Positions 1 to 5,265 of a stretch of DNA of 6,357 nt are shown piece by piece (within the stretch, counting starts at the first letter, position 1; each line of letters begins with the position of its first letter). The stretch spans positions 1 through 6,357 of the forward strand of contig CALZJV010000363.1 of the NCBI GenBank assembly GCA_945787595.1, read 5' to 3'. This DNA is from an uncultured Desulfobacterales bacterium (GTDB lineage Bacteria > Desulfobacterota > Desulfobacteria > Desulfobacterales > JAFDCJ01). The translations under genes and the position numbers were made by a program. The notes under the pieces were generated by a model. That model had not been told where the DNA came from, did not search any database, and was given only the letters and a program-made list of their open reading frames with translations.

Positions 1-133
1 ACAAAGGGATACCCTTGATGGATTCAATTGCAAGCGTACATCCTTCAGGAACAGCCTCAGCCGCTGCACGTAAAAGTCCGGCGTTAAACGAATGCTTCCT
101 TAGACTTCCAGAAATTCCAACAATAGTAACCAT
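1..133 (-). CDS. NADPH-dependent FMN reductase / NAD(P)H:quinone reductase family protein, N-terminal part only
   Basis: Reading the minus strand from the ATG at 133 gives 44 codons that run off the left edge. The protein begins MVTIVGISGSLRKHSFNAGL and continues through LLRAAAEAVPEG. The early beta strand followed by GSLRxxSxN is the FMN-phosphate-binding loop typical of the flavodoxin-like NADPH-dependent FMN reductase family (ChrR, azoreductase and quinone reductase relatives). Such proteins are soluble cytoplasmic flavoenzymes reducing quinones, azo dyes or metals with NAD(P)H. The exact substrate cannot be told from this fragment. A good ribosome binding site precedes the start. The gene is transcribed divergently from everything else in the window, so it is probably unrelated to the phosphatase region. 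The C-terminal part, including the dimer interface, lies outside the window. Confidence 0.85.
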   Translation of the reverse strand, partial: MVTIVGISGSLRKHSFNAGLLRAAAEAVPEGCTLAIESIKGIPL

Positions 134-138
134 GATAA

Positions 139-146
139 CCTCCTTT
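139..146 (-). promoter_or_regulatory. Ribosome binding site of the flavoprotein gene
   Basis: The minus strand reads AAAGGAGG here, five bases before the ATG at 133. This fixes the start codon of the divergent reductase gene. I found no convincing -35/-10 pair for it in 147-230. Confidence 0.8.
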
Positions 147-192
147 GGATTTCATATCTTCATATGATACGCTGTTTTTAATGAAAAATAGA

Positions 193-220
193 AATCCTGG
201 CCCGCTGGGCCGGATTTTTT
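193..220 (+). terminator. Terminator-like hairpin in the divergent intergenic region
   Basis: Bases 193-203 and 207-216 pair as a 10-bp stem with one bulged T at 198 and a GCT loop. The stem is followed by a T run through 220, which is the form of a rho-independent terminator on the plus strand. No plus-strand gene precedes it in the window. On the minus strand the hairpin is also followed by a T-rich stretch (TTTCTATTTTTC), so it could act in either direction. It may be an attenuator in a leader, the end of a small RNA, or a leftover of a lost gene. Confidence 0.5.
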
Positions 221-247
221 ACTTTGCTGTTGCGTCATATTGGTTTT

Positions 248-379
248 ATGATTATAGGTAATAAGATAACAGTGGCAAAGGGGGCAGAGGTGCTCGGAGT
301 CTTGGAGCGCCATCCAGCCAAAACAAGAAATGGGATCCGGGCCGACGAGCTAATCCGGGAGGAGAGGTCGGCCTGGTAA
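248..379 (+). CDS. Possible small protein, 43 codons, function unknown
   Basis: An ATG at 248 opens a frame of 43 codons ending in TAA at 377-379, twelve bases before the phosphatase ribosome binding site. The predicted peptide starts MIIGNKITVAKGAEVLGVLE and continues RHPAKTRNGIRADELIREERSAW. Its composition is protein-like: amphipathic, charged, with an Arg/Glu-rich helical tail. To me the tail resembles the C-terminal, toxin-binding ends of small type II antitoxins, but I cannot name a family. Against it, there is no Shine-Dalgarno sequence before ATG 248, and the frame overlaps a leader hairpin. It could be a real small gene, a decayed antitoxin tail left after loss of its partner, or chance. 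Confidence 0.35.
   Translation: MIIGNKITVAKGAEVLGVLERHPAKTRNGIRADELIREERSAW
337..376 (+). promoter_or_regulatory. Stem-loop in the phosphatase leader
   Basis: Bases 337-346 pair with 367-376 in a 10-bp stem (CCGGGCCGAC with GTCGGCCTGG, one G-T wobble) around a 20-base loop. The heptamer ATCCGGG occurs twice, at 335-341 and 353-359, so an alternative register is possible. The stem ends 14 bases before the phosphatase Shine-Dalgarno, a position where folding could affect translation. It has no T tract, so it is not a standard terminator. I recognise no known riboswitch class. It also overlaps the possible small ORF, so the pairing could be incidental to GC-rich coding sequence. Confidence 0.35.
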
Positions 380-390
380 CATCAACCGGA

Positions 391-398
391 AAAGGAGG
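391..398 (+). promoter_or_regulatory. Ribosome binding site of phoA
   Basis: AAAGGAGG lies six bases before the ATG at 405 and supports that start over the internal methionine at residue 15. The 405 start also gives a complete lipoprotein signal peptide. Confidence 0.85.
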
Positions 399-404
399 CT
401 GACA

Positions 405-2000
405 ATGTATCGAACGAAAACAGGACTGAAAACCCGATTTGTCTGTATGGTTGCTCTCGCAGCCATCCTGGTCGTTGGGTGCGCCGCGTCAAAACAGGAT
501 AAGATCGTTCCTCAGATCGTTCCTCAGATCGTTCCTCAATTCAACGACCCCTGGTTCAAGGCGGGTCAGGAGAGGCTCAAACAGGCCCTGAAGACGACAC
601 CGATTCTCACGCCCGCGAAAAACGTCATCGTGTTTATCGGCGACGGGATGGGCCCTTCCAGCGTGACGGCGTCCCGAATTTGGGACGGGCAGCAGCGCGG
701 TGAATCCGGCGAGGAAAACTACCTGAGCTGGGAAAAGTTCCCCCATGTCGCCATGTCCAAGACCTACAACACCAACCAGCAGGTCGCCGACTCGGCCGGC
801 ACCGCGACCGCGTGGAATACCGGCGTGAAGGCCCAGGCCGGAATGATTGCCGGTGACTCGTTCGTCAAACGGGGAGATTGCGAATCCATGCAAGGCCATG
901 AGGCGAGGTCTGCCCTGGAACTCGCCGAGATGATCGGCATGTCCACCGGGACCATCTCCACCGCGCGGCTCACCCATGCCACCCCGGCGTCGTCCTACGC
1001 CCACGTCCCGGATCGTGACTGGGAAGACGATGGAAAAGTGGCAAAGGGTTGGATACCCGGCAGCTGCAAAGACATCGCCCGGCAGCTCATCGAGTTTTCC
1101 TTTGGCGACGGTATCGAAGTTGCCATGGGCGGGGGCCGGCGGCACTTTATCCCCAAGACCATGAAGGACCCGGAGGATGATCCCAAGACGGGCTCACGAA
1201 CGGACGACCGCGATCTGACCAAGGAGTGGTTAGCCAAGTACGAAGACTCGGCCTATGCCTGGAACAAGGAACAGTTCGACGCCATCGACCCGCAGAAGAC
1301 GGACCACCTGCTCGGCCTATTCAACCGGTCGCACATGCAGTACGAGGCGGACCGCCTGAAGAAGGACAGGGGCGGCGAGCCGTCGCTGGCCGAGATGACC
1401 GCGAAGACCATCGACATCCTGTCGCGCAACCCGAAGGGATACTTCCTGCAGGTTGAAGGCGGGCGCGTCGACCATGCCAACCATGAAAACAACGCCTATC
1501 GGATGGTGACCGATGCGGTCGCATTGTCCGATGCGGTTAAGGTGGCGCTCGAAAAGGTCGACCCAAACGAGACGCTGATCATCGTCACCGCAGACCATTC
1601 TCATGTCTTTACCATCGCCGGATATGCCACCCGGGGTAATCCGATCCTCGGAAAGTCCATAGGCAATAAAAAAGAGGGTGGCACGTCCGAGGGAACGTAC
1701 TCGTTGGCCATTGATAAGAAACCGTACACCACCCTCGGCTACGGCAACGGCCCGGGTGCATGGAAGGATGGAACCCCACGGCCGGATATAACCAATGTGG
1801 ACACGACGGATCCGGACTACATCCAGCAGGCCACATGGGCCCGCGGCAGCGAGACCCACGGCGGCGAGGATGTAACCATCTGGGCCAAGGGCCCCGGAGC
1901 CTGGCTGTTCCAGGGAACGGTCGAGCAAAACTACATCTTTCATGTCATCGACCATGCTGCCCAACTGCGCACGCGCGCAGCAGCCGCAACGGGCAAGTAG
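405..2000 (+). CDS. phoA: Alkaline phosphatase (PhoA family), predicted lipoprotein
   Basis: The 531-aa protein hydrolyses phosphate monoesters outside the cytoplasm, releasing inorganic phosphate. The N-terminus has basic residues, a hydrophobic stretch (12-24) and a lipobox VVGC at 23-26, so it is probably lipidated on Cys26 and membrane-anchored. A linker with three IVPQ repeats follows. By family comparison the active site is complete: metal ligand Asp80 (FIGDGMG), nucleophile Ser130 in VADSAGTATAW, His191/Thr193 (THATPASSYAH), Arg204 for phosphate binding, Glu351/Asp356/His360 (VEGGRVDHANH), Asp397-His398 (TADHSH) and His485 (ETHGG). His191 and His357 stand where E. coli PhoA has Asp153 and Lys328, the arrangement of mammalian-type enzymes. 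It is longer than the E. coli protein (about 470 aa). Only a weak promoter candidate and no clear Pho box were seen upstream. A hairpin and a new promoter follow, so it is probably transcribed separately from the next genes. Confidence 0.95.
   Translation: MYRTKTGLKTRFVCMVALAAILVVGCAASKQDKIVPQIVPQIVPQFNDPWFKAGQERLKQALKTTPILTPAKNVIVFIGDGMGPSSVTASRIWDGQQRGESGEENYLSWEKFPHVAMSKTYNTNQQVADSAGTATAWNTGVKAQAGMIAGDSFVKRGDCESMQGHEARSALELAEMIGMSTGTISTARLTHATPASSYAHVPDRDWEDDGKVAKGWIPGSCKDIARQLIEFSFGDGIEVAMGGGRRHFIPKTMKDPEDDPKTGSRTDDRDLTKEWLAKYEDSAYAWNKEQFDAIDPQKTDHLLGLFNRSHMQYEADRLKKDRGGEPSLAEMTAKTIDILSRNPKGYFLQVEGGRVDHANHENNAYRMVTDAVALSDAVKVALEKVDPNETLIIVTADHSHVFTIAGYATRGNPILGKSIGNKKEGGTSEGTYSLAIDKKPYTTLGYGNGPGAWKDGTPRPDITNVDTTDPDYIQQATWARGSETHGGEDVTIWAKGPGAWLFQGTVEQNYIFHVIDHAAQLRTRAAAATGK
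503..538 (+). repeat. Three perfect 12-bp tandem repeats inside phoA
   Basis: GATCGTTCCTCA is repeated three times without a mismatch and encodes IVPQ-IVPQ-IVPQ (residues 34-45). It lies in the linker between the lipidated cysteine and the catalytic domain. The unit is a multiple of three, so gain or loss of copies would change only tether length and keep the frame. Confidence 0.95.
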
Positions 2001-2028
2001 AGACCGGACTCTCACCGATCGTAAGATG

Positions 2029-2056
2029 AAGGCGGGCGCGACAAAACGCTCGCCTT
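2029..2056 (+). terminator. Hairpin after phoA, terminator-like but without a T tract
   Basis: AAGGCGGGCG (2029-2038) pairs with CGCTCGCCTT (2047-2056) over 10 bp with one G-T wobble and an eight-base loop. It starts 28 bases after the phoA stop. No T run follows, so it may stabilise the mRNA 3' end or end transcription only weakly. Its right arm overlaps the -35 box of the next promoter. Confidence 0.45.
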
Positions 2057-2084
2057 GACATCCGGTGCGAGGTGGTGGTTTAAT
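2055..2084 (+). promoter_or_regulatory. Sigma-70-type promoter for the Tat protein/ABC unit
   Basis: A perfect -35 box TTGACA (2055-2060) and a -10 box TTTAAT (2079-2084, five of six matches to TATAAT) are separated by 18 bases. The expected transcript start is near 2091, leaving a leader of about 33 bases that contains the AAAGGAGG of the next gene. This separates the three following genes from phoA. Confidence 0.65.
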
Positions 2085-2106
2085 GGAACAGTGGTAAAAG
2101 AGGACA

Positions 2107-2114
2107 AAAGGAGG
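2107..2114 (+). promoter_or_regulatory. Ribosome binding site that sets the Tat protein start
   Basis: AAAGGAGG lies nine bases before the ATG at 2124. The same frame is open upstream to a TTG at 2055, but that TTG is the -35 box of the promoter and lies before the likely transcript start. The ATG also places the twin-arginine pair at the N-terminus, as expected. Confidence 0.8.
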
Positions 2115-2123
2115 AATCTTCTC

Positions 2124-2585
2124 ATGTGGGTTCTTAATCGCAGAGCTTTTATCGCTTCCCTCGCAACGTCCGCCGCTTATCTTATGAGCGGCGCTGGACG
2201 TTACGCCCTGGGCGGGGCCGCACCCATCCGCTTGAAGTTTTCCGAAGTCTGGCAGGCGGGGATGAAGTTTTCCGACAAGACGCGCCGGTTGCACGGAAAG
2301 CCTGTGGCCATGCGTGGTTTCATGGCGCCGCCGCTAAAGCCGGACGCGGACTTTTACGTGTTGACCAGGCGACCCATGGCGGTTTGTCCGTTCTGCGAAT
2401 CGGAGGCGGATTGGCCCGACGACATCGTTTTGGTTCGGCTTGCCCGGCCCCAGGCGTTCATCGATTACAATGTGCCCATCGAGACCACCGGAACGCTGGA
2501 GATTGGCACTGACATCGATGAGGAAACCGGTTTTGTAAGCCGGCTTCGGATCGTTAAGGCGACGTTCAAAGAACTTGTTGGATAA
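2124..2585 (+). CDS. Tat-exported protein with a CPFC motif, DUF3299-like
   Basis: This 153-aa protein begins MWVLNRRAFIASLATSAAYL. The Arg6-Arg7 pair in NRRAFI followed by a hydrophobic stretch is a twin-arginine signal peptide, suggesting export of a folded, possibly cofactor- or metal-loaded protein. The mature part has a central segment VAMRGFMAPP...DFYVLTRRPMAVCPFC with Cys88 and Cys91, then a C-terminal beta-rich part (ETTGTLEIG, ETGFVSRLRI). This pattern (GFM-P, F-L, a Cys motif, then TGTLE) recalls DUF3299 proteins that sit beside MacB/FtsX-type ABC transporters; the match is from memory. The CxxC could bind a metal or form a disulfide. It lies 32 bp before the ATPase gene, which has its own AAAGGAGG, so it is probably the first gene of a three-gene operon. 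A role as periplasmic partner of the transporter is inferred. Confidence 0.7.
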   Translation: MWVLNRRAFIASLATSAAYLMSGAGRYALGGAAPIRLKFSEVWQAGMKFSDKTRRLHGKPVAMRGFMAPPLKPDADFYVLTRRPMAVCPFCESEADWPDDIVLVRLARPQAFIDYNVPIETTGTLEIGTDIDEETGFVSRLRIVKATFKELVG

Positions 2586-2617
2586 GGTCTAGTGTCGAGT
2601 AAAAGGAGGTACTGGGC

Positions 2618-3316
2618 ATGGCTCGAACGGATTCAGGCCGGCTTGAGGTGCGTGACCTGCGGCTTTCCTTTCGGTTGCCCGGTGGTGACCGGTTGACGGC
2701 TCTTGACATCGAAGCGCTGACGATCAAGCCCGGAACGGCGGTGGGAATCATGGGTCCTTCGGGCGCCGGGAAAACATCCCTGCTTTACGCGCTGACCGGT
2801 ATCGTGCGGCCCGACGGCGGCACGGTGCGCTGGGGCGATGTCGAAATCACACGTCTCAAGGAGAGCGAACGGGACCGCTGGCGTCGCCGCAACGTCGGCT
2901 TCATATTTCAGGATTTTAACCTGATAGCGGGCTTGTCGGCGTTGCAGAATGTACTGGTACCGACGCGTTTCGAGAGCACAAGAGCTTCGGAAGACCTGCA
3001 GGAACGTGCCGGCGAGCTGTTGAATCGGGTCGGCGCTCCGCAAAAGCGGGACACGGTGGATCTCATGTCTCGCGGGGAAATGCAGCGCGTCGCCGTGGCA
3101 CGCGCACTGATTATGTCGCCCGGTATCATCGTCGCCGACGAGCCGATAGCGAGCTTGGATGCGGAAAATGCCCGTGCCGTCATAGACCTGTTAATCGGGA
3201 TCTCCAGGGAGAACGGCAGCACGCTCATTACGGTGACCCACGACCCCGTTTTCATCCACCGGTTGGACGTCACCTACAACTTGCTCGGCGGCCGGCTCAG
3301 AGAGCCGCCCGGTTAG
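2618..3316 (+). CDS. ABC transporter ATP-binding protein, LolD/MacB type
   Basis: The 232-aa protein is the cytoplasmic ATPase that drives the adjacent permease. Visible motifs are Walker A GPSGAGKT (46-53), Q-loop Gln98 in FIFQDF, a signature region MSRGEMQR (150-157), Walker B IIVADEP (170-176), D-loop SLD (179-181) and the switch His208 in VTHDP. Length and spacing fit a single-domain ATPase of the LolD/FtsE/MacB group. The signature is SRGEM instead of SGGQ: Ser and the second Gly remain, the first Gly and the Gln do not. The start is set by AAAGGAGGT at 2602-2610, seven bases upstream. Eight bases separate its stop from the permease ATG, so translational coupling is likely. Function as an ABC ATPase is near certain; the substrate is unknown. 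Confidence 0.93.
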   Translation: MARTDSGRLEVRDLRLSFRLPGGDRLTALDIEALTIKPGTAVGIMGPSGAGKTSLLYALTGIVRPDGGTVRWGDVEITRLKESERDRWRRRNVGFIFQDFNLIAGLSALQNVLVPTRFESTRASEDLQERAGELLNRVGAPQKRDTVDLMSRGEMQRVAVARALIMSPGIIVADEPIASLDAENARAVIDLLIGISRENGSTLITVTHDPVFIHRLDVTYNLLGGRLREPPG

Positions 3317-3324
3317 AAAGTATC

Positions 3325-4557
3325 ATGATAAATCCGTTCCCGATCGTTTTTGCAGACATGCGCCGCTCGCTGGTGGGCGTGATCGCGGTTATCTGCCTCA
3401 TCGCCGTGGCGGTAGCGCTCGGTGTTGCGGTTTCGGCACAGGAACGTGCGTTGCGGCAGGGCAGCACGCGCGCTGCCAAACCATTCGATCTGTTGATCGG
3501 AGCCCCCGGCAGCCCGACCCAACTCGTTCTCAGCGCCGTTTACCTGCAGCCGGCTTCGGTAAATCTCATTGACGGCGAGATAATGCGGAAGCTTACCGAG
3601 ACTGAAGGCGTGAAATATGCCGCACCTCTGGGGTTCGGGGACAGCTATCGAGGTTATCCGATCATCGGAACCTCCGCAGAGTTTGTCACCCAGGGGGGTG
3701 CGGTGGAGCTGGCGGAGGGCCGGGTATTCCGGTCCATGTGGGAAGTCGTCGCCGGGGCGAACGTCAAGCTTGAAATCGGCGACGAATTCAGTCCCTCGCA
3801 TGGGATTGTCCTGGCCGAAGACGAGCATGAAGCCGAGCACAAGGGTATCGAGTACACCGTGGTCGGTCGAATGCCGCGCCTGGGAAGCCCGTGGGACAAA
3901 GCGCTCATCGGCACGGTGGAGGCAATCTGGGTGACACACTCGCTGCCGACAGGTCACCAGCAGTTGCCGGATGGCTCGCCTGATCCTGACCGGATCGGAC
4001 CGCCCTGGCTTGCCGGTGAAACCCCCGGGGTGCCGGCGATCGTTGTCAAGCCGGCTTCGATCCGGGACGCCTATGTATTGCGCAGTGCTTATCGGACGCA
4101 GGAAACCATAGCCCTGTTTCCTGCCGAGGTATTGATCAAGATGTACAACTTGCTCGGAGATGCACGGGACTTGCTTGCGGTGATTTCGGTAGCGACCCAG
4201 GCGCTCGTCATCGGCGCCATCCTGCTCGCAGTCTTCGCCTCTCTTGCTCTGCGCTGGCGTCAGTTTGCAGTCCTGCGCGCGTTGGGCGCCTCGCGTGCCT
4301 ACGTGTTTGCGACGATCTGGGTCCATGTTAGCATTATGATCACCATCGGCGCAGCGATCGGACTGGGCCTGGGGTGGTTAAGCGCGCTGGTGCTGTCCCG
4401 TGTGTTCGAGGCCGAAACGGAAATCGCGCTTCCCGTCACCATGACCCTTCAGGAAGTCGGCCTCGTAGGAGCCTTAATCGTCATCGGCTTCGTACTGGCT
4501 GCCATTCCAGGTCTAATGAGTTATCGACAGTCGGTTTCAGCCGCACTGCAGCGGTAG
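3325..4557 (+). CDS. ABC transporter permease, FtsX/MacB type, with His/Glu-rich periplasmic loop
   Basis: The 410-aa protein has the MacB/LolCE layout. One N-terminal membrane helix (about 16-36) is followed by a large periplasmic domain (about 37-280) and three C-terminal helices (about 284-308, 326-358, 377-397). FAVLRALGASRAYVF (314-328) after the second helix is the FtsX-type cytoplasmic coupling segment that contacts the ATPase. A dimer of this protein with two ATPases would form the transporter or mechanotransmitter. Two features stand out in the periplasmic domain: an acidic/His cluster EDEHEAEH (165-172), and a GSPWDKALIG...EAIW block (188-202) that I recall from permeases found with DUF3299 genes. 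The His cluster suggests metal contact. The start has only a weak purine run upstream, consistent with coupling to the ATPase. No outer-membrane or adaptor partner is encoded here. It could be a lipoprotein or metal-related system; the cargo is not known. Confidence 0.88.
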   Translation: MINPFPIVFADMRRSLVGVIAVICLIAVAVALGVAVSAQERALRQGSTRAAKPFDLLIGAPGSPTQLVLSAVYLQPASVNLIDGEIMRKLTETEGVKYAAPLGFGDSYRGYPIIGTSAEFVTQGGAVELAEGRVFRSMWEVVAGANVKLEIGDEFSPSHGIVLAEDEHEAEHKGIEYTVVGRMPRLGSPWDKALIGTVEAIWVTHSLPTGHQQLPDGSPDPDRIGPPWLAGETPGVPAIVVKPASIRDAYVLRSAYRTQETIALFPAEVLIKMYNLLGDARDLLAVISVATQALVIGAILLAVFASLALRWRQFAVLRALGASRAYVFATIWVHVSIMITIGAAIGLGLGWLSALVLSRVFEAETEIALPVTMTLQEVGLVGALIVIGFVLAAIPGLMSYRQSVSAALQR

Positions 4558-4560
4558 ACG

Positions 4561-4590
4561 ATTAATCAATTGCAAAAATTTTGGATTAAT
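4561..4590 (+). promoter_or_regulatory. AT-rich dyad after the permease gene
   Basis: ATTAATC (4561-4567) and GATTAAT (4584-4590) form a 7-bp inverted repeat, with CAAAA and TTTTG between them. It starts four bases after the permease stop and about 50 bases before the next gene. It could be an operator or a weak transcript-end structure. No T tract follows directly, and no convincing promoter for the next gene was found. Confidence 0.3.
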
Positions 4591-4630
4591 TGAATTCCGG
4601 CTTGCCTTTTTGATTCTGGCTTGTTCAGGG

Positions 4631-4637
4631 GAGGAGG
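4631..4637 (+). promoter_or_regulatory. Ribosome binding site that sets the start at 4643
   Basis: GAGGAGG lies five bases before ATG 4643. The frame is open upstream to a TTG at 4610, but that start lacks a ribosome binding site and would bury this one in coding sequence. Confidence 0.75.
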
Positions 4638-4642
4638 TTCAT

Positions 4643-5161
4643 ATGCATATTATAGTAGCTGCTCTGTCCGCATTTGTGGTCATGTTTCTGTCCGCAACCC
4701 CATCAAACGGCCAATCAACAGCCGGTCTTTTTACAGGTGCGAAAAAGGCCAGGTTGACCACCCGTATCACAGCGCCTGAGGATCAATCGGATGCGTCAAG
4801 CTTTTGCACGGTGTCCATAGACGATATCGAGCGTTCAGCTCGATCGATTCTCGATAAGAGTCGCATCACTTTGACGGATAAAGGCTACGACATTACCATT
4901 ATTGTCGGTGTTGAATTATACTATATGGATCTCGATGAACCCGTTAGTATTTGTGCTGCGAGAGTATCTGTCCGCAGCGGAATTTCCACCGAAATCCATT
5001 TACCCCATGCAAACATCAGCGCGAAAAAATGGGTAGATTTATTCGAGCGTGCGAATACGGTGGTCGATACCAGGTCGGGTTTTGTCATCGAGGTTTCCAA
5101 TCGTTTGACCGGTATCATGAAGAGTTTTGTCGACACATGGACGAAGGACCAGCGGCCGTAG
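4643..5161 (+). CDS. Secreted protein of unknown function, 172 aa
   Basis: I do not recognise this protein. It begins MHIIVAALSAFVVMFLSATP, a Sec-type signal peptide with probable cleavage around residues 22-26; there is no lipobox, so it should be free in the periplasm or outside the cell. The mature part of about 148 aa has two cysteines, Cys55 (SSFCTVS) and Cys104 (SICAARV), which could form a disulfide. An amphipathic helix (DDIERSARSILDKS, 60-73) precedes beta strands (ITLTD, YDITIIVGVELYYM, ARVSVRS, TEIHL). A C-terminal helical part follows (KKWVDLFERA, FVIEVSNRLTGIMKSFVDTW). Its DNA is more AT-rich than the ABC genes (23 G+C in bases 4861-4920), and 85 bp separate it from the permease. 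It may be an independent gene rather than the binding partner of the transporter. Confidence 0.7.
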   Translation: MHIIVAALSAFVVMFLSATPSNGQSTAGLFTGAKKARLTTRITAPEDQSDASSFCTVSIDDIERSARSILDKSRITLTDKGYDITIIVGVELYYMDLDEPVSICAARVSVRSGISTEIHLPHANISAKKWVDLFERANTVVDTRSGFVIEVSNRLTGIMKSFVDTWTKDQRP

Positions 5162-5201
5162 AGCGCTTATTGGTTAATCATTCGTCTTAAATCAGGGTTG
5201 T

Positions 5202-5219
5202 ACAGCAAAATGGTGCTGT
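5202..5219 (+). terminator. Short hairpin after the secreted-protein gene
   Basis: ACAGCA (5202-5207) and TGCTGT (5214-5219) form a 6-bp stem with a six-base loop, 40 bases after the stop. There is no T tract. It may be a weak transcript-end structure or chance. Confidence 0.2.
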
Positions 5220-5226
5220 CGTTAAT

Positions 5227-5254
5227 GTAGGGGCGGTTCGCGAACCGCCCCTAC
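5227..5254 (+). repeat. 28-bp perfect palindrome, REP-like element
   Basis: GTAGGGGCGGTTCG at 5227-5240 is followed immediately by its exact reverse complement, so 28 bases are self-complementary with no spacer. It is much more GC-rich than the surrounding intergenic DNA. I recall similar TAGGGGCGG...CCGCCCCTA palindromes scattered in many uncultured bacterial genomes, which would make it a dispersed repeat. It has no T tract and no visible target-site duplication. It may also fold in RNA and help end or stabilise transcripts. Confidence 0.75.
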
Positions 5255-5265
5255 GGCTGGCCCGA

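Noticed and set aside
230..258. Possible phoA promoter TTGCGT-N17-TATAGG
   Set aside because: Only three of six and four of six bases match consensus, and alternative pairs in the same AT-rich stretch score similarly. It is too weak to annotate.
221..265. Pho box upstream of phoA
   Set aside because: The stretch TGTTGCGTCATATTGG has slight likeness to half a PhoB site, but no pair of direct 7-mers at the right spacing is present.
2055..2123. Upstream TTG start extending the Tat protein by 23 residues
   Set aside because: The TTG is part of the TTGACA promoter box, has no ribosome binding site and would push the twin-arginine motif away from the N-terminus.
1317..2294. Long minus-strand open frame opposite phoA
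   Set aside because: It has no ribosome binding site or recognisable domain. It is the complement shadow of a clear PhoA coding sequence with all catalytic motifs.
3313..4326. Long minus-strand open frame opposite the permease
   Set aside because: It shows Arg/His-rich shadow composition with no motif, and the plus strand encodes a convincing FtsX/MacB-type permease.
4590..4617. Promoter for the secreted protein (TTGAAT-N16-GATTCT)
   Set aside because: The -10 matches only three of six bases. No better pair was found in 4558-4642.
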